A stretch of DNA of 64,000 bases from Janthinobacterium sp. J1-1 (GTDB taxonomy: Bacteria; Pseudomonadota; Gammaproteobacteria; Burkholderiales; Burkholderiaceae_D). Shown here in pieces: positions 52,337 through 62,119 of the stretch (the first letter of the stretch is position 1; each line of letters begins with the position of its first letter). The translations under genes were made by a program, and so were the position numbers. The stretch is taken from the NCBI RefSeq assembly GCF_030944405.1, contig NZ_CP132339.1:2542001-2606000 (forward strand). Reading direction: 5' to 3'. The notes beneath the pieces were generated by a model. It was given only the letters and a program-made list of their open reading frames with translations. It did no database searches and was not told where the DNA came from.

Positions 52337-52861
52337 ATGACCCTCCATTCCGCGCAATTGGCTGGGCGCATCATGAAGGTGAATCATGCGGGCGAGCATG
52401 GCGCCATCAGCATCTACACGGGCCAGATTTTCATGGCGCGCCTGACCGCCAGGTCACTGGTGCCGGAGCTGCGCGCATTCAGGGCGGATGAAGAAAAGCA
52501 CAGGACCATCTTTTACAACGAGCTCCAGCGTCGTGGCTTGAAGCGCTGCAAGAGTTACTGGCTGTGCGCTGCGGGAGGCTATGCCCTGGGCGCCGCCACC
52601 GGCTTGCTGGGTGCGCGTGCCATCTCGCTCACCACGGTGGCGGTCGAACGCACGGTGTTGCGCCATCTGCGCCGGCAAACCACATTGCTGGCGCACGATG
52701 CCCAAGCTGTTGCCGCGATTGCCGGCATCCTGGACGAAGAGCAGGCGCATCACGACCAAGCAGCAGGGCAGGGCACAACGACTGGCCTGTGGGGGCGCAT
52801 GCTCGGTTCCGCCGTTTCCGGCATGACCGAATCGGTGATCTGGCTCGGCATGCGGCTGTAG
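52337..52861 (+). CDS. COQ7-like demethoxyubiquinone hydroxylase-family protein
   Basis: A 174-residue di-iron ferritin-like protein. Ligand motifs are visible: VNHAGEHGAISIYTGQ, ADEEKHRTIF, VERTVLRHLRRQ and ILDEEQAHHDQ, giving the two E-x2-H pairs expected of COQ7. COQ7 hydroxylates demethoxyubiquinone in ubiquinone synthesis. A divergent sequence and a location beside three unknown genes suggest either an accessory COQ7 or a different di-iron oxidase. It starts 11 bases after the previous gene with GGGACG ahead. Confidence 0.85.
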   Translation: MTLHSAQLAGRIMKVNHAGEHGAISIYTGQIFMARLTARSLVPELRAFRADEEKHRTIFYNELQRRGLKRCKSYWLCAAGGYALGAATGLLGARAISLTTVAVERTVLRHLRRQTTLLAHDAQAVAAIAGILDEEQAHHDQAAGQGTTTGLWGRMLGSAVSGMTESVIWLGMRL

Positions 52862-52881
52862 ATAGTATTGATGCGCAGCGC

Positions 52882-54621
52882 CTAGAATTCTTCCCAGTCA
52901 CCCACGGCAGCGGTTGCCTTGCGTGCTTTTGCCTGCGACAAAGGCATGATGTTCGACACGGGCGCGCGCTTTGCGGGCAAGGCGCGTGCCGGTGCTTTGG
53001 CCACGGCGCTCAGCTTGCCGGCATGGCTCGGCGTTGGCCGCGCGGAGGGGCGTGCGCCGTCTGCGGGTATCTGGAAAACACTCACGGTAAGGACCAGATT
53101 GTCGGCTTGAACCCGCAGCGATTCAGCTGCTGCTGCCGCTTCTTCGACCAGCGAGGCGTTTTGCTGTGTGACATTGTCCATCGCACTGACGGCATGATTG
53201 ATCTGTTCGATCCCGGTTGATTGCTCCTGGCTGGCGCTGACGATCTCGGCGATTACATCGGTCACCCGCGTCACGCTGCTGACCACCTCCGACATGGTGG
53301 CGCCGGCTTCGTTGGCGAATTTGGTGCCCAAGTCAACCCGTTCCACCGAGTTGTCGATCAATACCTTGATTTCCTTGGCGGCGCTGGCGCTGCGATGGGC
53401 AAGACTGCGTACCTCGGAAGCGACCACCGCAAATCCACGCCCCTGTTCACCGGCCCTGGCCGCTTCCACCGCCGCATTGAGCGCAAGGATATTGGTTTGA
53501 AAGGCGATGCCATCGATGACACCGATGATGTCGACGATTTTGCGCGACGCTTCGCTGATCGATTCCATCGTGCCGACCACCTGGGAAACGACAGCGCCGC
53601 CCTTGGTCGCGACATCGGACGCCGTGATGGCCAGGACGTTGGCCTGGCGCGCATTCTCGGCATTTTGCTTGACGGTCGAGGTCAATTCTTCCATTGAAGA
53701 GGCCGTTTCTTCCAGTGCGCTGGCCTGTTGCTCGGTTCTGTTCGACAAATCGTTATTGCCCGAGGAAATTTCCGCTGCGGCGCTCGACACCAGTTCCGAG
53801 TCCTGGCGAACGGATGAGACTACCTGCACCAGCGACAACTGCATGCGCTGCACCGCCGCCAGCACACTGCCGCTGTCGCCGGGCCTGACATGCAACTCGC
53901 CGGTCAGGTCGCCACTGGCAACCTTGGTCACGGCGTCACACAAGGCGACCGGTTCCGCGCCCAAGGCATTGAGGAGGCGCTTCAAGATCAGGATGCCGGC
54001 CGCAATCGCCAGTGCGGTGGCGAGCATGCTGAGCAGGATCAGCTGGTTCCTGGCGGCCGCAAACTTGTCTTCCGCGTTCTTGATCAGTTCCAGCGAGTGT
54101 TGGGTCGTGTATTGCGCGTATTCATTGGAGGCGGCTACCAGGGCTGCCAGCAAAGGGCGGCACTCCTGGTTGATCTTGATGGTCGCTTCCTCTTTCTTTT
54201 CTTGCAGGGCAAGATCCACAATGGCCAGCGCCACCGGTGAGTATTGTTTTTCGATGCTTTCGATCTTGGTGATCATGCGCCGGGCATCTTCCGACACGGA
54301 TGCATCGCTGGCGAGTTCCTTCAGTTTGCGCAAATTGGTCACCACGTCTTCCTGGGCCTGGAAGACAGTTTTCTTCTCCGCATCACGGTCTGCCGGCGTG
54401 GTGACGAGGACCAGATTCCTGGCCGCCACGGCACGCATCCCTACCGCTTCCCTCACGACATGGGCCGCTTCGGAACGTGCACGCACACCATGCACATAAT
54501 TTTCAAAGGTGGCTGACTGGTACGACATTCTGATGATGGCGATAATGGCTATCCCTGCCAGCAACAAGGTGATGCCGCCGAAGGCGAGTGCAAGCTGGGT
54601 ACGTACGGATAAGTTTTTCAT
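52882..54621 (-). CDS. Methyl-accepting chemotaxis protein
   Basis: A 579-residue transmembrane chemoreceptor. TM1 is about 11-31 ([21 protein letters not shown]), the periplasmic four-helix-bundle ligand domain about 35-190, and TM2 about 192-212 ([20 protein letters not shown]). HAMP follows, then the cytoplasmic coiled coil with hinge [42 protein letters not shown]. The C-terminus ends DWEEF, matching the xWxxF CheR/CheB-docking pentapeptide, so it should be methylated efficiently. The ligand is unknown. Confidence 0.96.
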   Translation of the reverse strand: MKNLSVRTQLALAFGGITLLLAGIAIIAIIRMSYQSATFENYVHGVRARSEAAHVVREAVGMRAVAARNLVLVTTPADRDAEKKTVFQAQEDVVTNLRKLKELASDASVSEDARRMITKIESIEKQYSPVALAIVDLALQEKKEEATIKINQECRPLLAALVAASNEYAQYTTQHSLELIKNAEDKFAAARNQLILLSMLATALAIAAGILILKRLLNALGAEPVALCDAVTKVASGDLTGELHVRPGDSGSVLAAVQRMQLSLVQVVSSVRQDSELVSSAAAEISSGNNDLSNRTEQQASALEETASSMEELTSTVKQNAENARQANVLAITASDVATKGGAVVSQVVGTMESISEASRKIVDIIGVIDGIAFQTNILALNAAVEAARAGEQGRGFAVVASEVRSLAHRSASAAKEIKVLIDNSVERVDLGTKFANEAGATMSEVVSSVTRVTDVIAEIVSASQEQSTGIEQINHAVSAMDNVTQQNASLVEEAAAAAESLRVQADNLVLTVSVFQIPADGARPSARPTPSHAGKLSAVAKAPARALPAKRAPVSNIMPLSQAKARKATAAVGDWEEF

Positions 54622-54803
54622 AACATTCCCTTGGGAATTATTTACATGTGATCCTTATCCGTCGTGATATGAGGACGTCAGGGATGCACGAGATGGAAGT
54701 CGATGGGCGTGATGGACTATCGATCAACTCAGGCAATGCCATGTTGAAGGCAGGGCCGAGCAAGGTGGGGCGCGATGGTGAGCACGGGGCTGGGTGCTGG
54801 AAT

Positions 54804-54846
54804 AACGAAATAAGTTGTTTAGTTATTTCGTTTTGTTATTTTTATT
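54804..54846 (+). terminator. Orphan rho-independent terminator-like hairpin
   Basis: AACGAAATAA (54804-54813) pairs perfectly with TTATTTCGTT (54823-54832), followed on the plus strand by TTGTTATTTTTATT. No plus-strand gene precedes it; a short RNA or the shadow of a lost gene could explain it. Confidence 0.6.
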
Positions 54847-54955
54847 GGTTGAATTTAGTTTCTCACTAAAAATCACAAAAAGCAATGTGAGCGTGATTTC
54901 GTTGTGAACAGGCAACTTTTAATGCATGCCATGCTGATCACGGCGTCAACAAAAA

Positions 54956-54991
54956 AGCGGCTGCCCATCCCTGGCGCAGCCGCTGTTTTTT
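54956..54991 (-). terminator. Terminator of the TonB-dependent receptor gene
   Basis: AGCGGCTGC (54956-54964) pairs with GCAGCCGCT (54976-54984). A run of six A precedes it and six T follow on the plus strand, so on the minus strand the stem is followed by TTTTTT. It lies 18 bases beyond the receptor stop codon. Confidence 0.88.
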
Positions 54992-55008
54992 ACGAAATGA
55001 CCACTACA

Positions 55009-57456
55009 TCAGAACTTGACCCACAAGCGTCCAAAGTACGATGCGCCATTCAGGCCGAACTGCACGCTGTCGTATTTGAAACCGTTGTCGGTTTCGTCGG
55101 CGTTCTGCGTGGTCGGTTTGACGTTGAAGATGTTGTTGCCGCCGAAGGTCAGCTTGGCGTTTTTCGTGATGCTGTAGGTAAAGCTCAGATCGGCCGAGGT
55201 CTTGGCCTTGTAGCGCGCGTTCGGTACGCCTTCGGCGGTGCCGCTGAAGGTGCCCAGGGTTTGCGGGCCGAAGTGGATCACGCGCAGGTTCGATTCCAGC
55301 TTGCCGGTCAGGTAGTCGAAGCCCAGCGTGGCTTTCGAACGGGGGCCGCCTTGCTCGATGAACAGGCGTTCGCGTTCGGACAGCAGCACGTCTTCGAATC
55401 CGCTCAAGGATGCTGGCGTCTTGACTTTGGTCACTTCCGTCTTGCTCAGGTTTAGCGCCAGGAACGTGGTCAGGCGGTTGCTGAACAACTCACCCTTGTG
55501 CGAAGCGGTCAGGTCCAGGCCGCGCGTGCGCGTGTCGATCGAGTTGACGAAGAATTGCGCTTCGCCCACGCCCAGCAGCGACAGACGGGCGGCCAGGTCC
55601 GGGTAGTTGTCGGCGTTGAAGCGGCCCGACAGCACGATGCGGTCCTTGATCTTGATGTTGTACAGATCGGCCGTGACGGAGATGGCCTGGGTCGGTGTCC
55701 AGGTAGTGCCGAGGGTAAAGCTGGTGGATTTTTCTTCCTTCAGTTTCGGGATGCCGGCCGCATTGGCCACCGCGCCGCCATTCGGCGCCAGCACCACGTC
55801 GGTCGGCACGCCGCCGATAAAGTCGGTGAAGGTCGACGAGAAATACACTTGCTGCAACGATGGCGCACGGAAGCCGGTGCTGGCCGAGCCGCGCAGCAGC
55901 ACATTCGGCGCCGCCTTGTAGCTGGCGGCCAGCTTGCCGGTGACGGTGGAGCCGAAGTCGCTGAATTTTTCATAGCGCACGGCGCCCTGGGTTTTCAGGC
56001 GCTGCGTGACGTCCAGTTCCACGTCGCCATAGGCGGCGATGCTGTGGCGCTTGGCCTTGGTGGCGTCGCCGGGCTGGAAGCCGGGAAAGCCCTGGCTGCC
56101 CGCATTGCCGCCCACGCCCACGCCGTCGGCATCGCTGTAGGAGCCCGGTTCGCCGGCGACGATCTTGTATTCCTCGCTGCGGTATTCGGCGCCGAAGGCG
56201 ACGTTCATGCCTTGCAGCACGGTGTCGTAGTAGCGGCTGAAGTCGGCATTGGTGGTCAGTTGCTGGAACGAGAAGCCGCCCGCGTCATAACGGCTGGCAC
56301 TGACGCCCTTGCCGCCGTTCAGCAGATCGAGGTTGGCGATCGATGCGTTCAGCGTATTGCTGATGTCGTAGCGCATCTTGTTGTAGCCATAGGTCTGCGA
56401 GAAATCCGCATTCCAGTCGCCGATCTGGCCACGGTGGCCGATGGTGGCGTACTGGTCGTCGATCTTGCCGTTGATAAAGGGCACGAAACCGTTCGGATAC
56501 ATGGCGGCCGAATTGCGCGATGGAATATCGTCGCTGCCGATGCCGCCGCGGCCAAACGCGGCGCTCGAGGCGTCGCGCGTCTGCGCGCCGGCCGTGAAAT
56601 AGAGTTTGCTGGTGGCGCTGGTGGCGTAGTCGCCATTCACGTACAAGGTCTTGTTTTCCGACTTGGTGTCGCCGATGATGCGCATGCTGTCCGAGTCGGC
56701 GCGGTTCGAGCGGCCACGGTCCAGGTATTCGCCGGTAATCGCAATCGTGCCCTTGTCGCCCAGCGCCATGCCGCAGTAGGCCGAGGTCATGTAGTTCTTG
56801 CCGTCGCCTTCCGAATACTGGCTGTAGCCGGCCACCGCTTCGCAGCCCAGGCTTTTCTTCAGTTCGATATCGATCACGCCGGCAATCGCGTCCGAGCCGT
56901 ACTGGGCGGCGGCGCCGTCGCGCAACACCTGCACGTTCTTGATCGCCAGCAGCGGAATCGCATTCATGTCGGTGCCCGTGTTGCCGCGGTTGCGCGCGCC
57001 GAACAGGTTGACCAGGGCCGTCGTGTGGCGGCGCTTGCCGTTGACCAGCACCAGCGTCTGGTCGGAACCGAGGCCGCGCAGGGCGGCGGAATCGACCAGG
57101 TCGGCGCCGTCCGCGCCGGTCTGGCGGGTGGAATTGAATGATGGCGAAATGTATTGCAGCGACTGCGCCAGGTCGAACTGGCCGCCCTGTTCGGCGACCT
57201 TGGTCATGGGAATGATATCGACCGGCACCATGGTGTCGGTGGCAGAACTGGCGGTGACGCGGCGTGAGCCGACCACGCTGACCGTTTGCACGGCGCCCGT
57301 GTCGGCCGCGCTGGCGGTGTCGCCGGTTTGCGCCATGGCGGGCGCGGCGCACATGCCGAAAACGCCGAGGGCGGCGCTGCCATACAGGCTGATCAGAACG
57401 GCTTTACGCAAGGTGGTCAGGGTCGGCACGCGGGTATCTCCAAGTGATTTTGTCAC
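55009..57456 (-). CDS. TonB-dependent outer membrane receptor
   Basis: An 815-residue receptor for active uptake across the outer membrane. The signal peptide runs to about residue 43 (AAPAMAQ). The plug domain (about 55-200) has QTVSVVGSRRVTASSATDTMVPVDIIPM, LRGLGSDQTLVLVNGKRRHTTALVN and VLRDGAAAQYGSDAIAGVI. The 22-strand barrel ends with Phe in LWVKF, as needed for BAM assembly. The style is that of TonB receptors for organic compounds in Oxalobacteraceae; the ligand is not predictable. Monocistronic with its own terminator. Confidence 0.95.
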   Translation of the reverse strand: MTKSLGDTRVPTLTTLRKAVLISLYGSAALGVFGMCAAPAMAQTGDTASAADTGAVQTVSVVGSRRVTASSATDTMVPVDIIPMTKVAEQGGQFDLAQSLQYISPSFNSTRQTGADGADLVDSAALRGLGSDQTLVLVNGKRRHTTALVNLFGARNRGNTGTDMNAIPLLAIKNVQVLRDGAAAQYGSDAIAGVIDIELKKSLGCEAVAGYSQYSEGDGKNYMTSAYCGMALGDKGTIAITGEYLDRGRSNRADSDSMRIIGDTKSENKTLYVNGDYATSATSKLYFTAGAQTRDASSAAFGRGGIGSDDIPSRNSAAMYPNGFVPFINGKIDDQYATIGHRGQIGDWNADFSQTYGYNKMRYDISNTLNASIANLDLLNGGKGVSASRYDAGGFSFQQLTTNADFSRYYDTVLQGMNVAFGAEYRSEEYKIVAGEPGSYSDADGVGVGGNAGSQGFPGFQPGDATKAKRHSIAAYGDVELDVTQRLKTQGAVRYEKFSDFGSTVTGKLAASYKAAPNVLLRGSASTGFRAPSLQQVYFSSTFTDFIGGVPTDVVLAPNGGAVANAAGIPKLKEEKSTSFTLGTTWTPTQAISVTADLYNIKIKDRIVLSGRFNADNYPDLAARLSLLGVGEAQFFVNSIDTRTRGLDLTASHKGELFSNRLTTFLALNLSKTEVTKVKTPASLSGFEDVLLSERERLFIEQGGPRSKATLGFDYLTGKLESNLRVIHFGPQTLGTFSGTAEGVPNARYKAKTSADLSFTYSITKNAKLTFGGNNIFNVKPTTQNADETDNGFKYDSVQFGLNGASYFGRLWVKF

Positions 57457-57595
57457 TTGATTCTAGTGCCAATTTTTAACTATCTGCCAGCAATACCGTG
57501 TTTTATTATTACAAATAAAGCCTGACTGTTGTTTCCTGGTACGCGGCGGTTTTGTTGCCTCTTTGTCTGCATTGCCTTGGTGCATCATGCCCCGT

Positions 57596-58381
57596 TCAGG
57601 TGCTGCTTTGCACCATTCCGCCCACCCAAATCTCACCCTCGGCATACTCGACCCGGATCAGACAAGGCTGCTGCGTGACATGGCCCTGTGACAGGCTCAG
57701 CGACTGTTGCAAGTGCAATGCCAGCGCCCCGGCCGCCACGCCGGTGGCGCTGTCTTCCATGGCCGGGTCGGGATGATTGAAGTTGCGCCCTTCATAGTGG
57801 CCATCGGCCAGCTTGCAATACACATAGCAGCCATTGACGCCATGCAAGCGGCCCCAGTCGGCGATCAGCTCCAGGTTGGGCCGCAGCGCGCGCAAGGTGG
57901 TGCTGTCCGCCACTTCCAGCAGCAGCTTGGGGCTGCCGATGGAAGCGACGACCGGTGGCGATGCCAGATGCATGTGCTGGCCCATCAGTTCCGATGGCAG
58001 ATAGCGTTCTATTTCGACAGATGGCGCTGTCTGCGGCGCCAGGCCGATCAACAGGTCCGCGCCGCGCCGCGCCAGCATCAGCGATTGCCCGCGCATGGCG
58101 GTCCGTACCGTAACGCTGGCCGGCGCGCCCGGCGCCGCCAGCAGCACATGGGCAGCGGCCAGGGTGGCGTGCAGGCACAGCGGGCTGCGCGTGTGCGGAT
58201 AAAAATAGTCGAGCACGATGGCGCCGTCGGGCTGGCGGTCGATAAAGACGCAGGCGCTGACCTGGCGTTCACGTGCAAATTGCTGGCGTTCGGTCTCCGT
58301 GCCGGTGTCGTGTTCGACGACCAGCGCCGGGTTGCCGCCGCCGGGCGTGGCGCCGAAACATTTCAAGAGATGGATGGTCAT
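57596..58381 (-). CDS. PhzF-like isomerase with altered active site
   Basis: A 261-residue PhzF/DapF-fold protein: GGNPALVVEHD, YFYPHTRSPLCLHATLAAAHVL and the second-half DPAMEDSATGVAAGALALHL. In active PhzF a Glu sits in the (S/L)SE(S/T) turn after the first helix; here the place reads QVSACVF with Ala43. The FxGHPT substrate loop is changed to PLCLHAT. It may be a non-catalytic or differently active homologue. It is divergent from dnaE2, with the LexA box between. Confidence 0.85.
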   Translation of the reverse strand: MTIHLLKCFGATPGGGNPALVVEHDTGTETERQQFARERQVSACVFIDRQPDGAIVLDYFYPHTRSPLCLHATLAAAHVLLAAPGAPASVTVRTAMRGQSLMLARRGADLLIGLAPQTAPSVEIERYLPSELMGQHMHLASPPVVASIGSPKLLLEVADSTTLRALRPNLELIADWGRLHGVNGCYVYCKLADGHYEGRNFNHPDPAMEDSATGVAAGALALHLQQSLSLSQGHVTQQPCLIRVEYAEGEIWVGGMVQSST

Positions 58382-58447
58382 GGCAGGTGCTGGTGAAGAG
58401 AAAGCACAAGCATAACCGCTTGGCCATTTTTTACTTGAGTATAATTA

Positions 58448-58463
58448 CTGTGTTTATATACAG
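58448..58463. promoter_or_regulatory. LexA (SOS) box upstream of dnaE2
   Basis: CTGTGTTTATATACAG, a CTG-N10-CAG match, ending 14 bases before the dnaE2 ATG. It overlaps a possible -10 TATACA (58457-58462) whose -35 would be TTGAGT (58435-58440). Confidence 0.9.
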
Positions 58464-58477
58464 TATTGAGGTGGATC

Positions 58478-61400
58478 ATGGTGGCGGCGAGCTTGCCCGA
58501 TTATGCTGAGTTGTTCTGCCTGACCAACTTCAGCTTCCTGCACGGCGCCTCGCATGCGCAGGAACTGGTGGCGCGCGCCATCGAACTGGGCTACCGCGCG
58601 CTGGCCATCACGGACGAGTGCTCGCTGGCCGGCGTGGTGCGCGCCCATGGCGTGGCCAAGCGGGCACATTTCCCTTTGATTATCGGTTCGCATTTTCAGC
58701 TGACGCATGCCGATGGCCGCCCCGCCTGGTCGCTGCTGGCGCTGGCGAAAAACCGCGAGGGCTACGGCAATCTGTCCGAGCTGATCACCATGGCGCGCAC
58801 GCGCGCGGCCAAGGGGCGCTATCTGCTGACGCCCGACGATTTCGCCGCGCCGGCGCCCGAGTTCGCGCATTTGAAGGGCTTGCCCGGCTGCGTGATGATC
58901 CTGCTGCCCGGCTACCCGGCCGATGCCGATGCCTTGCGCGAACAGGGCGCCTGGATGCAGGCCACGTTTGCCATGGAAGAAGAAAAGGAGCGCAACTGGA
59001 TCGGCCTGAACCTGCTGCTGCGCGCCCAGGACGATGCGCACCGCCTGGCCGTGCAGGCGGCGGCACAGGCGCGGGGCTTGCCGGTGGTGGCGGTCGGCCA
59101 TGTCTGCATGCACGTGCGTTCGCGCAAGCCCCTGCTCGACACCCTGTGCGCGGTGCGCGTGGGCAAGCCGGTGGCCGAGTGCGGCTATGCGCTGGCGCAA
59201 AACGCGGAACAGCATCTGCGCGCACGCCTGCGCCTGGGCAATGTGTATCCAGCGCAGGCACTGGCCGAAACCGTATTGATTGCCAGCCAGTGCAAGTTCA
59301 AGCTCGATACCCTGCGCTATGAATATCCCGATGAACTGGTGCCAGCCGGCCATACGCCGGCCACTTACTTGCGCGAAGAAACCTACCATGGCGCGCGCAC
59401 GCGCTTTCCGCAGGGTATTCCTGCCAACGTGCAGGAACAGATCGAGCATGAGCTGGCACTGATCGCCGACCTGGAATACGAGCCGTATTTTCTGACGGTC
59501 TACGATATCGTGCGCTTTGCCCGCTCGCAAGCCATTCTGTGCCAGGGCCGGGGCTCGGCCGCCAATTCGGCCGTCTGCTATTGCCTGCGCATTACCGAGG
59601 TGGACCCGGCGCGCGGCAATTCCCTGGTCGAGCGCTTCATGTCGCGCGAGCGCAATGAGCCGCCCGATATCGACGTCGACTTCGAACACCAGCGGCGCGA
59701 GGAGGTGATTCAATATATCTACGCCAAGTATGGCCGGCGGCGCGCCGCGCTGGCCGCTGTGGTGATCAGCTACCGGCCGAAAAGCGCCTTGCGCGACAGC
59801 GGCCGCGCGCTGGGCGTGGACCTGGCCATCGTGGAAAAAGTGGCCAAGGCGCACCGCTGGTTCGACGGCAAGCGCGACTTGCTGAACCGGCTGGCCGAAA
59901 GCGGGCTGGACCCGGAGGCGCCCTTGTCGCGGCAATGGGCCAGCCTCGCGCAGCAACTGCTGGGTTTTCCGCGCCACTTGTCGCAGCACCCGGGCGGCTT
60001 CGTGATTGCGCAAGGCAAGCTTTCGCGCCTGGTGCCGATCGAAAACGCCACCATGGCGGGCCGCAGCGTGATCGAATGGGACAAGGACGACCTGGAAGAG
60101 CTGGGCCTGATGAAGGTCGACGTGCTGGCGCTGGGCATGTTGTCGGCCCTGCGCCGCGCCTTCGACATCGTCAGCCTGCGCCGTGGCGAGCCGTTCGTGA
60201 TGCAGGATATTCCGCCCGAGGACAAGGCGACGTATGACATGATCTGCGAGGCCGATACCATCGGCGTGTTCCAGATCGAATCGCGCGCGCAGATGAGCAT
60301 GCTGCCGCGCCTGCGCCCGCGCAAGTTCTACGACCTGGTGATCGAAGTGGCGCTGGTGCGGCCCGGTCCGATCCAGGGCGGCATGGTGCACCCGTATTTG
60401 CAGCGGCGCCAGCAAAAGGAGGCCGTGACCTATCCCAAGGGGCTGGAAAAGGCGCTGGGCCGCACCCTGGGCATACCGATTTTCCAGGAGCAGGTGATGC
60501 AGGTGGCGATCATCGCCGCCGATTTCACGCCCGGCGAAGCGGACCAGTTGCGTCGCGCCATGGCGGCCTGGAAACGCAAGGGCGGCATGAACAATTACCA
60601 TGACCGCATCGTCGACGCCATGGTCGACAACGGTTATGAAAAAGAGTTTGCCGACGCCATCTTCAGCCAGATCGAAGGCTTTGGCGAATACGGCTTTCCC
60701 GAGTCGCATGCGGCCAGTTTCGCGCTCTTGACCTATGCCAGTTCCTGGCTGAAATGCCATGAACCAGCGGCCTTTTTGTGCGCCTTGCTCAACAGCCAGC
60801 CGATGGGTTTTTACAGCCCCTCGCAACTGGTGCAAGATGCGCGCCGCCATGGTGTGCAAGTGTTTCCCGTCGATGTGGCCGTCAGCGGCTGGGAGGCGGC
60901 GCTGGAGGGGGAGGCCGCGCTGCCTGCCGTGCGCCTCGGTTTCAATACCCTGTTCGGCATGCGCGAGGACGCTGCCCGGCGCATCGAGGATGCGCGCGCG
61001 ATTGCCGCCTTTCACAGCGTGGCCGAGCTGGCGCGGCGCGCCGGCCTGGACCGTCACGACTTGCAGATCCTGGCCGCCGGCAATGCCTTGCAGGCGCTGG
61101 CCGGCAACCGCCACGCAGCCCTGTGGCAGGCGGCCGGCGCCGTGCCCGATCGCGACTTGCTGCGCGCCACCACGCCCGAGGAAGACTTGCCGCAGCTGTC
61201 AACGCCGAGCGAAGGCGCCGGCATCGTCAGCGACTACCGCGCGCAAGGCCTGACCCTGGGCCGCCATCCGCTGGCGCTGCTGCGCAAGCAATTGCTGGCG
61301 CAGCGCTTTATGCCGGCCTCGACCCTGCGCTGTTATACCAACGGGCAAGTGGCGCGCGCCTGCGGCATCGTCACCGTGCGCCAGCGCCCCGGCACGGCCA

Positions 61401-61627
61401 AGGGCGTGCTGTTCCTGACCCTGGAAGACGAGACCGGCACGGTCAACGTGATCGTGTGGCCGTCGCTGGTGGAGGAACAGCGCAAGGAGGTGCTGGGCGC
61501 GCCCTTGCTGGGCGTATATGGCGTATGGCAGCAGGAGGGCATCGTGCGCAACCTGGTGGCCAAGCGCCTGGTCGACATGTCGCATCTGCTGGGACGGCTG
61601 CGCACCAGCAGCCGCGATTTTTGTTGA
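58478..61627 (+). CDS. dnaE2: Error-prone DNA polymerase DnaE2 (ImuC)
   Basis: A 1049-residue C-family polymerase alpha subunit used in SOS translesion synthesis. It begins LPDYAELFCLTNFSFLHGASHAQELVARAIELGYRALAITDE (PHP domain). The palm motifs are QGRGSAANSAVCY and RNEPPDIDVDFEH with the catalytic aspartates, then FPESHAASFALLTY and the OB-fold with TLEDETGTVNVIVW. DnaE2 is shorter than the replicative DnaE1, as here. The start at 58478 follows GAGGTGG. It is LexA-controlled and separated by about 25 kb from imuAB. Confidence 0.96.
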   Translation: MVAASLPDYAELFCLTNFSFLHGASHAQELVARAIELGYRALAITDECSLAGVVRAHGVAKRAHFPLIIGSHFQLTHADGRPAWSLLALAKNREGYGNLSELITMARTRAAKGRYLLTPDDFAAPAPEFAHLKGLPGCVMILLPGYPADADALREQGAWMQATFAMEEEKERNWIGLNLLLRAQDDAHRLAVQAAAQARGLPVVAVGHVCMHVRSRKPLLDTLCAVRVGKPVAECGYALAQNAEQHLRARLRLGNVYPAQALAETVLIASQCKFKLDTLRYEYPDELVPAGHTPATYLREETYHGARTRFPQGIPANVQEQIEHELALIADLEYEPYFLTVYDIVRFARSQAILCQGRGSAANSAVCYCLRITEVDPARGNSLVERFMSRERNEPPDIDVDFEHQRREEVIQYIYAKYGRRRAALAAVVISYRPKSALRDSGRALGVDLAIVEKVAKAHRWFDGKRDLLNRLAESGLDPEAPLSRQWASLAQQLLGFPRHLSQHPGGFVIAQGKLSRLVPIENATMAGRSVIEWDKDDLEELGLMKVDVLALGMLSALRRAFDIVSLRRGEPFVMQDIPPEDKATYDMICEADTIGVFQIESRAQMSMLPRLRPRKFYDLVIEVALVRPGPIQGGMVHPYLQRRQQKEAVTYPKGLEKALGRTLGIPIFQEQVMQVAIIAADFTPGEADQLRRAMAAWKRKGGMNNYHDRIVDAMVDNGYEKEFADAIFSQIEGFGEYGFPESHAASFALLTYASSWLKCHEPAAFLCALLNSQPMGFYSPSQLVQDARRHGVQVFPVDVAVSGWEAALEGEAALPAVRLGFNTLFGMREDAARRIEDARAIAAFHSVAELARRAGLDRHDLQILAAGNALQALAGNRHAALWQAAGAVPDRDLLRATTPEEDLPQLSTPSEGAGIVSDYRAQGLTLGRHPLALLRKQLLAQRFMPASTLRCYTNGQVARACGIVTVRQRPGTAKGVLFLTLEDETGTVNVIVWPSLVEEQRKEVLGAPLLGVYGVWQQEGIVRNLVAKRLVDMSHLLGRLRTSSRDFC

Positions 61628-61648
61628 CGCTTGTGGCATGATTTGCCC

Positions 61649-62119
61649 ATGAAGATCTTGCCTGAAATCACACTACGTCCGGCGCTGGTCGCCGACGCGC
61701 CCGCCATCGTCGCCCTGATCGACGACCTGATGCCATTCCTGACCTTGCATCCGGACGGCGCCGGCGCGGAAAAATTCATAGCCCACTGCCGCTTGCCGGC
61801 CATCGAAAATTATCTGTCGCAGGAAAAATACCAGTACCAGATCGCCCATCTCGGCGGCCAGTTGGCCGGCGTGGTGGCGATGCGCGACAACACGCATCTG
61901 TTCCACCTGTTCGTGCCGCGCGCGCTGCACCGGTGTGGCATCGCCCTGCAGCTGTGGCAGGCAGCGCGCGATGCGTCGATTGCCAGGGGCAACACGACGG
62001 GCTTTACGGTGAACTCGTCCGTATTTGCCTTGCCCTTCTATGAAAGCCTGGGCTTTGTTGCCACGGCCCCCAAGGTGGAGGCCGATGGCATTGCCTATGT
62101 GCCAATGCGGATGATTTAG
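61649..62119 (+). CDS. GNAT-family N-acetyltransferase
   Basis: A 156-residue acetyltransferase. It begins ITLRPALVADAPAIVALIDDL, has the central strand YQIAHLGGQLAGVVAMRDN, the acetyl-CoA-binding region LFHLFVPRALHRCGIALQLWQAA (the Q/RxxGxG/A loop reads HRCGIA), and the C-terminal VNSSVFALPFYESLGFV. Substrate unknown. The ATG at 61649 is close behind dnaE2. It converges with the next gene, overlapping by 4 bases. Confidence 0.88.
   Translation: MKILPEITLRPALVADAPAIVALIDDLMPFLTLHPDGAGAEKFIAHCRLPAIENYLSQEKYQYQIAHLGGQLAGVVAMRDNTHLFHLFVPRALHRCGIALQLWQAARDASIARGNTTGFTVNSSVFALPFYESLGFVATAPKVEADGIAYVPMRMI

Larger units (their letters stand above)
54622..55008. other. 387-base AT-richer intergenic region without a credible gene
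   Basis: The middle contains an orphan plus-strand terminator-like hairpin (54804-54832) and the right end the terminator of the TonB receptor (54956-54984). A 73-codon plus-strand frame (54648-54869) has no recognisable motif and runs through the hairpin, so I do not call it. A small RNA ending at the hairpin is possible. Confidence 0.5.

Noticed and set aside
54648..54869. 73-codon plus-strand frame in the intergenic gap
   Set aside because: No recognisable motif and it runs through a strong terminator-like hairpin.
58454..61114. 886-codon open frame on the minus strand
   Set aside because: Antisense to dnaE2, whose motifs are complete; composition is that of a shadow frame.
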